A program made the translations under genes and the position numbers. DNA of 8,272 bases from an uncultured Collinsella sp. GTDB lineage: Bacteria; Actinomycetota; Coriobacteriia; Coriobacteriales; Coriobacteriaceae. Positions 6,156 to 8,272 of this stretch are shown one piece after another; the first letter of the stretch is position 1; every line of letters starts with the position of its first letter. Under the pieces are notes generated by a model. It ran no database searches and was not told the origin of the DNA. It saw nothing but the letters and a program-made list of their open reading frames with translations. The DNA is taken from assembly GCA_902461085.1 (NCBI GenBank), contig CABPWH010000077.1, positions 1 to 8,272 of the forward strand, read 5' to 3'.

Positions 6156-6191
6156 CGGCCTCGGCTGATACAGTAGTACCGACCGAGGCCG
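6156..6191. repeat. 9-bp inverted repeat after the peptidase gene
   Basis: CGGCCTCGG (6156-6164) and CCGAGGCCG (6183-6191) are perfect inverted arms with an 18-base loop, starting 8 bases after the peptidase stop. No T-run follows on either strand, so it is at best a weak terminator or an mRNA 3'-end stabiliser. Confidence 0.5.
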
Positions 6192-6198
6192 TCCTCTC

Positions 6199-6269
6199 TA
6201 AGTTGCGGTGAAATAGGGACTGTTTGGCGGTTTTAAACGCTTAAACAGTCCCTATTTCACCGCAACTTA
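6199..6269. repeat. Long perfect inverted repeat (27-bp arms) between convergent genes
   Basis: Positions 6199-6225 and 6243-6269 are perfect reverse complements over 27 bp, with a 17-base loop that can itself fold (GCG..TTT/AAA..CGC). The element lies between the convergent ends of the peptidase gene and mnmA. The arms read TTGCGGTGAAATAGGGACTG... inward. There is no T-run, so a classical terminator is not supported. Its resemblance to the terminator stem at 3183-3211 suggests a dispersed REP-like palindrome family. It could block read-through or protect the 3' ends of both mRNAs. Confidence 0.85.
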
Positions 6270-6283
6270 TGAAGGGGATGGGA

Positions 6284-7384
6284 CTACTTGATGGCGCCGG
6301 TCACGGTACCGCCGCCGAGGACGATGTCGCCGTGGTAGACGACGACGGCCTGGCCGGGGGCGATGGCTCGCTGTGGCTCGTCAAAAGTTAGCAGCATTTG
6401 CCCGTCTTCGCCACGTGTAAGGGTTGCTGCCTGGTCCTTTTGACGGTAGCGGTACTTGGCGCCCACGTGAATGCCGCCGGCATCGAGCTCTGCCTCCATG
6501 CGTGCGTCCGGCGCGCTCCAGATCCAGTCGTTGGCCGTGAGCGCTGTGGCCGTCAGGTCCTCGGCCTCGCCCAGATGCACAGTGTTGTTGGCGGCATCGA
6601 CGTCCGTTACGTACACGGGGTGCGCCATCGCGACGCCCAGGCCCTTGCGCTGGCCTATGGTATAGCGCAACGCGCCGTTGTGGCGTCCGACTACGCTGCC
6701 GTCGCGCCATACAATATCGCCCGGCTCGGCGGCATGTCCGCAGCGGCGCTCGATATAGCCCGCGTAGTCGCCGTCTGGAATAAAGCAGATATCCTCGCTC
6801 TCGGCCTTCTTGGCGTTGATGAAGCCCTGCTCGGCGGCAATGCGGCGCACGTCGCGCTCTTTGTCCAGGCCTGCCAGCGGAAAGATTGTGCGTGCCAAGC
6901 GCTCCTGCGTAAGCGAATACAAAAAGTAGCTTTGGTCCTTCTTTGGGTCCTCGCCACGGTGCAGCTGCCAGGTGCCGTCGGACGCCTGGCTCGTTTTGGC
7001 GTAGTGACCTGTGGCGATGTAGCCGCAGCCCATATTGAGCGCTGCATCGAGCAACGCGCCAAACTTAATATGGCGGTTGCAGATGATGCACGGGTTGGGC
7101 GTCAGTCCCTCCTGATAGGCAGTCACGAAGCGCTCGATAACGTTGCGGTCGAAGGTCTGCTGCAGGTCGAGCACATGGTGGGGTATCCCCAGGCGCTCGG
7201 CGACGGCCTTTGCATCGGCGATGTCGCGGTCGACCTTACTCATGCCCGTGACGGGATCGGGCGCGGGGCAGGTGAGGCGCATGGTGGCGCCGACGCATTC
7301 GTAGCCCTGGCTTTTGAGCAGGTACGCGGTCACGCTGGAATCGACGCCGCCGCTCATGGCGACGAGCACGCGCTTGTTGTGCAT
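6284..7384 (-). CDS. mnmA: tRNA-specific 2-thiouridylase MnmA
   Basis: A 366-residue MnmA, the ATP-dependent enzyme that puts sulfur on the 2-position of wobble uridine 34 in tRNAs for Lys, Glu and Gln, using persulfide sulfur delivered from a cysteine desulfurase. The PP-loop SGGVDSS is residues 11-17. The catalytic cysteines correspond to C102 (CIICNRHIKFG) and C200 (SEDICFIPDG). Other family blocks are ATGHYAK (124-130), KKDQSYFLYSL (148-158), YTIGQRKGLG (241-250) and the beta-barrel C-terminus. The length is standard. One point to note: residue 99 is Cys (NPCIIC), where E. coli has Asp. The start ATG at 7384 is supported by AAGGAG (7394-7399 on the minus strand, 9-base spacing). The gene lies 181 bases downstream of cysK on the same strand, with a terminator in between. 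Confidence 0.96.
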   Translation of the reverse strand: MHNKRVLVAMSGGVDSSVTAYLLKSQGYECVGATMRLTCPAPDPVTGMSKVDRDIADAKAVAERLGIPHHVLDLQQTFDRNVIERFVTAYQEGLTPNPCIICNRHIKFGALLDAALNMGCGYIATGHYAKTSQASDGTWQLHRGEDPKKDQSYFLYSLTQERLARTIFPLAGLDKERDVRRIAAEQGFINAKKAESEDICFIPDGDYAGYIERRCGHAAEPGDIVWRDGSVVGRHNGALRYTIGQRKGLGVAMAHPVYVTDVDAANNTVHLGEAEDLTATALTANDWIWSAPDARMEAELDAGGIHVGAKYRYRQKDQAATLTRGEDGQMLLTFDEPQRAIAPGQAVVVYHGDIVLGGGTVTGAIK

Positions 7385-7393
7385 GGGGAGGTT

Positions 7394-7492
7394 CTCCTTG
7401 GTGGCATGTGGCCAAAAAAGAAAGGCGGCGCGGGAGGCTGGTTCCGCGCCGCAGACATTGTAACAAGTTCGGACGTCTCGTGGGATACCCTA
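7394..7492 (-). promoter_or_regulatory. Candidate mnmA promoter region and ribosome binding site
   Basis: On the minus strand TACAAT (7457-7462) is a good -10 within CTTGTTACAAT. TAGGGTATCCCACGAGAC (7475-7492) covers the -35 position. On the plus strand, TCTCGT (7476-7481) and ACGAGA (7493-7498) with inner GGG/CCC make a bulged hairpin or operator-like dyad. AAGGAG (7394-7399) is the ribosome binding site. The predicted start site near 7450 falls inside the hairpin at 7425-7452. Confidence 0.4.
7414..7452 (-). terminator. Rho-independent terminator of cysK
   Basis: On the minus strand GCGGCGCGG (7444-7452) pairs with CCGCGCCGC (7425-7433), a perfect 9-bp GC stem with a 10-base loop. It is followed by the T-rich run CTTTCTTTTTT, ending near 7414. 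It lies about 115 bases after the cysK stop and only 30 bases before mnmA, so mnmA needs its own promoter or read-through. Confidence 0.85.
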
Positions 7493-7565
7493 ACGAGATG
7501 GGCTCAGGCAGCCAGAAGAGAGGGGAGGCCGGCGTGCCTTGGGCCTATCGACAAGCGACGGGCCC

Positions 7566-8240
7566 TTAGTCCTGGAAGAGCGCCGTGGACAGGTAACGCT
7601 CACCGGTGTCGGCGAGCAGCGCCACGATGGTCTTGCCCTCGTTCTCGGGGCGCTTGGCCAGCTGCAGTGCGGCCCACACGGCGGCGCCGGACGAAATGCC
7701 CACGAGCACGCCCTCCTTGTGGCCCACGGCGCGGCCGGTCGCAAAGGCGTCGTCGTTCTCGACGGGGATGATCTCGTCATAGACCTGGGTGTCGAGGACG
7801 TCGGGCACAAAACCGGCGCCGATACCCTGGATCTTGTGCGGGCCGGCCTGGCCCTTGGAGAGCACCGGGGAGGTAGCGGGCTCGACGGCGACGACCTGAA
7901 TCTCGGGGTTCTGCTCCTTAAGGAACTCGCCCACGCCGGTCACGGTGCCGCCGGTGCCGACGCCGGCGACGAAGATGTCGACCTTGCCGTCGGTGTCATC
8001 CCAGATCTCGGGGCCGGTCGTGGCCTTGTGGATGGCGGGGTTGGCGGGGTTCACAAACTGGCCGGCGATGATGCTGTTGGGCGTCTCCTTCTGCAGTTCC
8101 TCGGCCTTGGCGATGGCGCCCTTCATGCCCTTGGAACCGTCGGTGAGCACGAGCTGTGCGCCATATGCCTGCATAAGCTTGCGGCGTTCGACGGACATAG
8201 TCTCGGGCATGGTGATGATCACCTTGTAGCCGCGAAGCGC
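7566..8240 (-). CDS. cysK: Cysteine synthase A (O-acetylserine sulfhydrylase), 5'-truncated
   Basis: The C-terminal 224 residues or so of cysteine synthase, the pyridoxal-phosphate enzyme that makes L-cysteine from O-acetylserine and sulfide. Recognisable blocks, in order: GYKVIITMPETMSVERR, then GAQLVLTDG and KGMKGAIAKAEE; the phosphate-binding GVGTGGTVTG; VVAVEP; HKIQGIGAGFVPD; GISSGAA; and the C-terminus DTGERYLSTALF. CysK proteins are usually about 305-315 residues, so roughly 85 N-terminal residues are missing, including the PLP lysine. Coding similarity stops at about 8240, where a C10G5 run begins, and an in-frame stop appears at 8268-8270. This is most likely a contig-end artefact rather than a true pseudogene. 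A terminator follows, then mnmA. Confidence 0.9.
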   Translation of the reverse strand, partial: ALRGYKVIITMPETMSVERRKLMQAYGAQLVLTDGSKGMKGAIAKAEELQKETPNSIIAGQFVNPANPAIHKATTGPEIWDDTDGKVDIFVAGVGTGGTVTGVGEFLKEQNPEIQVVAVEPATSPVLSKGQAGPHKIQGIGAGFVPDVLDTQVYDEIIPVENDDAFATGRAVGHKEGVLVGISSGAAVWAALQLAKRPENEGKTIVALLADTGERYLSTALFQD

Positions 8241-8272
8241 CCCCCCCCCGGGGGAGGCGGCGAATGTTTACA
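8240..8272. other. Homopolymer C10G5 tract and unrelated bases at the window edge
   Basis: Ten C (8240-8249) are followed by five G (8250-8254) and 18 further bases. Read in the cysK frame this gives Gly-rich nonsense with a stop codon, where the family requires the conserved GNTG-containing segment. It looks like a misassembled or low-quality contig end. Confidence 0.65.

Noticed and set aside
6156..6191. Terminator for the peptidase gene
   Set aside because: The stem is good, but no T-run follows on the plus strand, so it is recorded only as an inverted repeat.
6398..7771. Long plus-strand open frame opposite mnmA
   Set aside because: Antisense shadow of mnmA that continues through the cysK terminator and part of cysK.
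1..8272. Defence island, phage, secondary-metabolite cluster or other multi-gene novel system
   Set aside because: All six protein-coding genes belong to recognised families (housekeeping, metabolic or DUF1275). No transposase, integrase, toxin-antitoxin or nuclease gene is visible.

Overview
The window looks like chromosomal DNA of a GC-rich human-gut actinobacterium of class Coriobacteriia, most likely Collinsella or a close relative. This rests on the high GC content, strong use of GCC/CTG/AAG/GAC codons, short GC-rich intergenic palindromes, and the protein types. The genus is an inference; no rRNA or other taxonomic marker is present.

Layout, left to right. (1) ygiQ, a large radical-SAM protein on the minus strand (72-2207), with low-complexity basic tails at both ends. 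(2) A 253-bp divergent intergenic region with a 35-bp inverted repeat beside the ygiQ promoter, then a DUF1275/YoaK membrane protein on the plus strand (2461-3177), closed by a terminator. (3) fucO, an iron-dependent lactaldehyde/alcohol dehydrogenase on the plus strand (3343-4509), preceded by a possible LacI-type operator and followed by a textbook terminator. (4) About 510 bp without a convincing gene (4595-5103). It holds two inverted copies of a 25-bp motif, several hairpins and an AT-rich island. (5) An M42-family metallo-aminopeptidase on the plus strand (5104-6147). (6) A convergent junction with a very long near-perfect hairpin (6199-6269). (7) mnmA, the tRNA 2-thiouridylase, on the minus strand (6284-7384). 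(8) The 3' three-quarters of cysK, cysteine synthase, on the minus strand (7566-8240), with a terminator between cysK and mnmA. Homology in cysK stops at a C10G5 homopolymer tract at the right edge, which looks like a contig-end artefact.

The genes are mostly housekeeping or metabolic and do not form one pathway. CysK makes cysteine and MnmA uses cysteine-derived sulfur, so those two are plausibly linked. FucO, the peptidase, YgiQ and the DUF1275 protein appear to be single transcription units. I see no defence system, biosynthetic cluster, mobile-element gene, CRISPR array, tRNA or rRNA. The unexplained content is in the intergenic DNA: several structured repeats that may belong to lineage-specific families, and a few regulatory arrangements.
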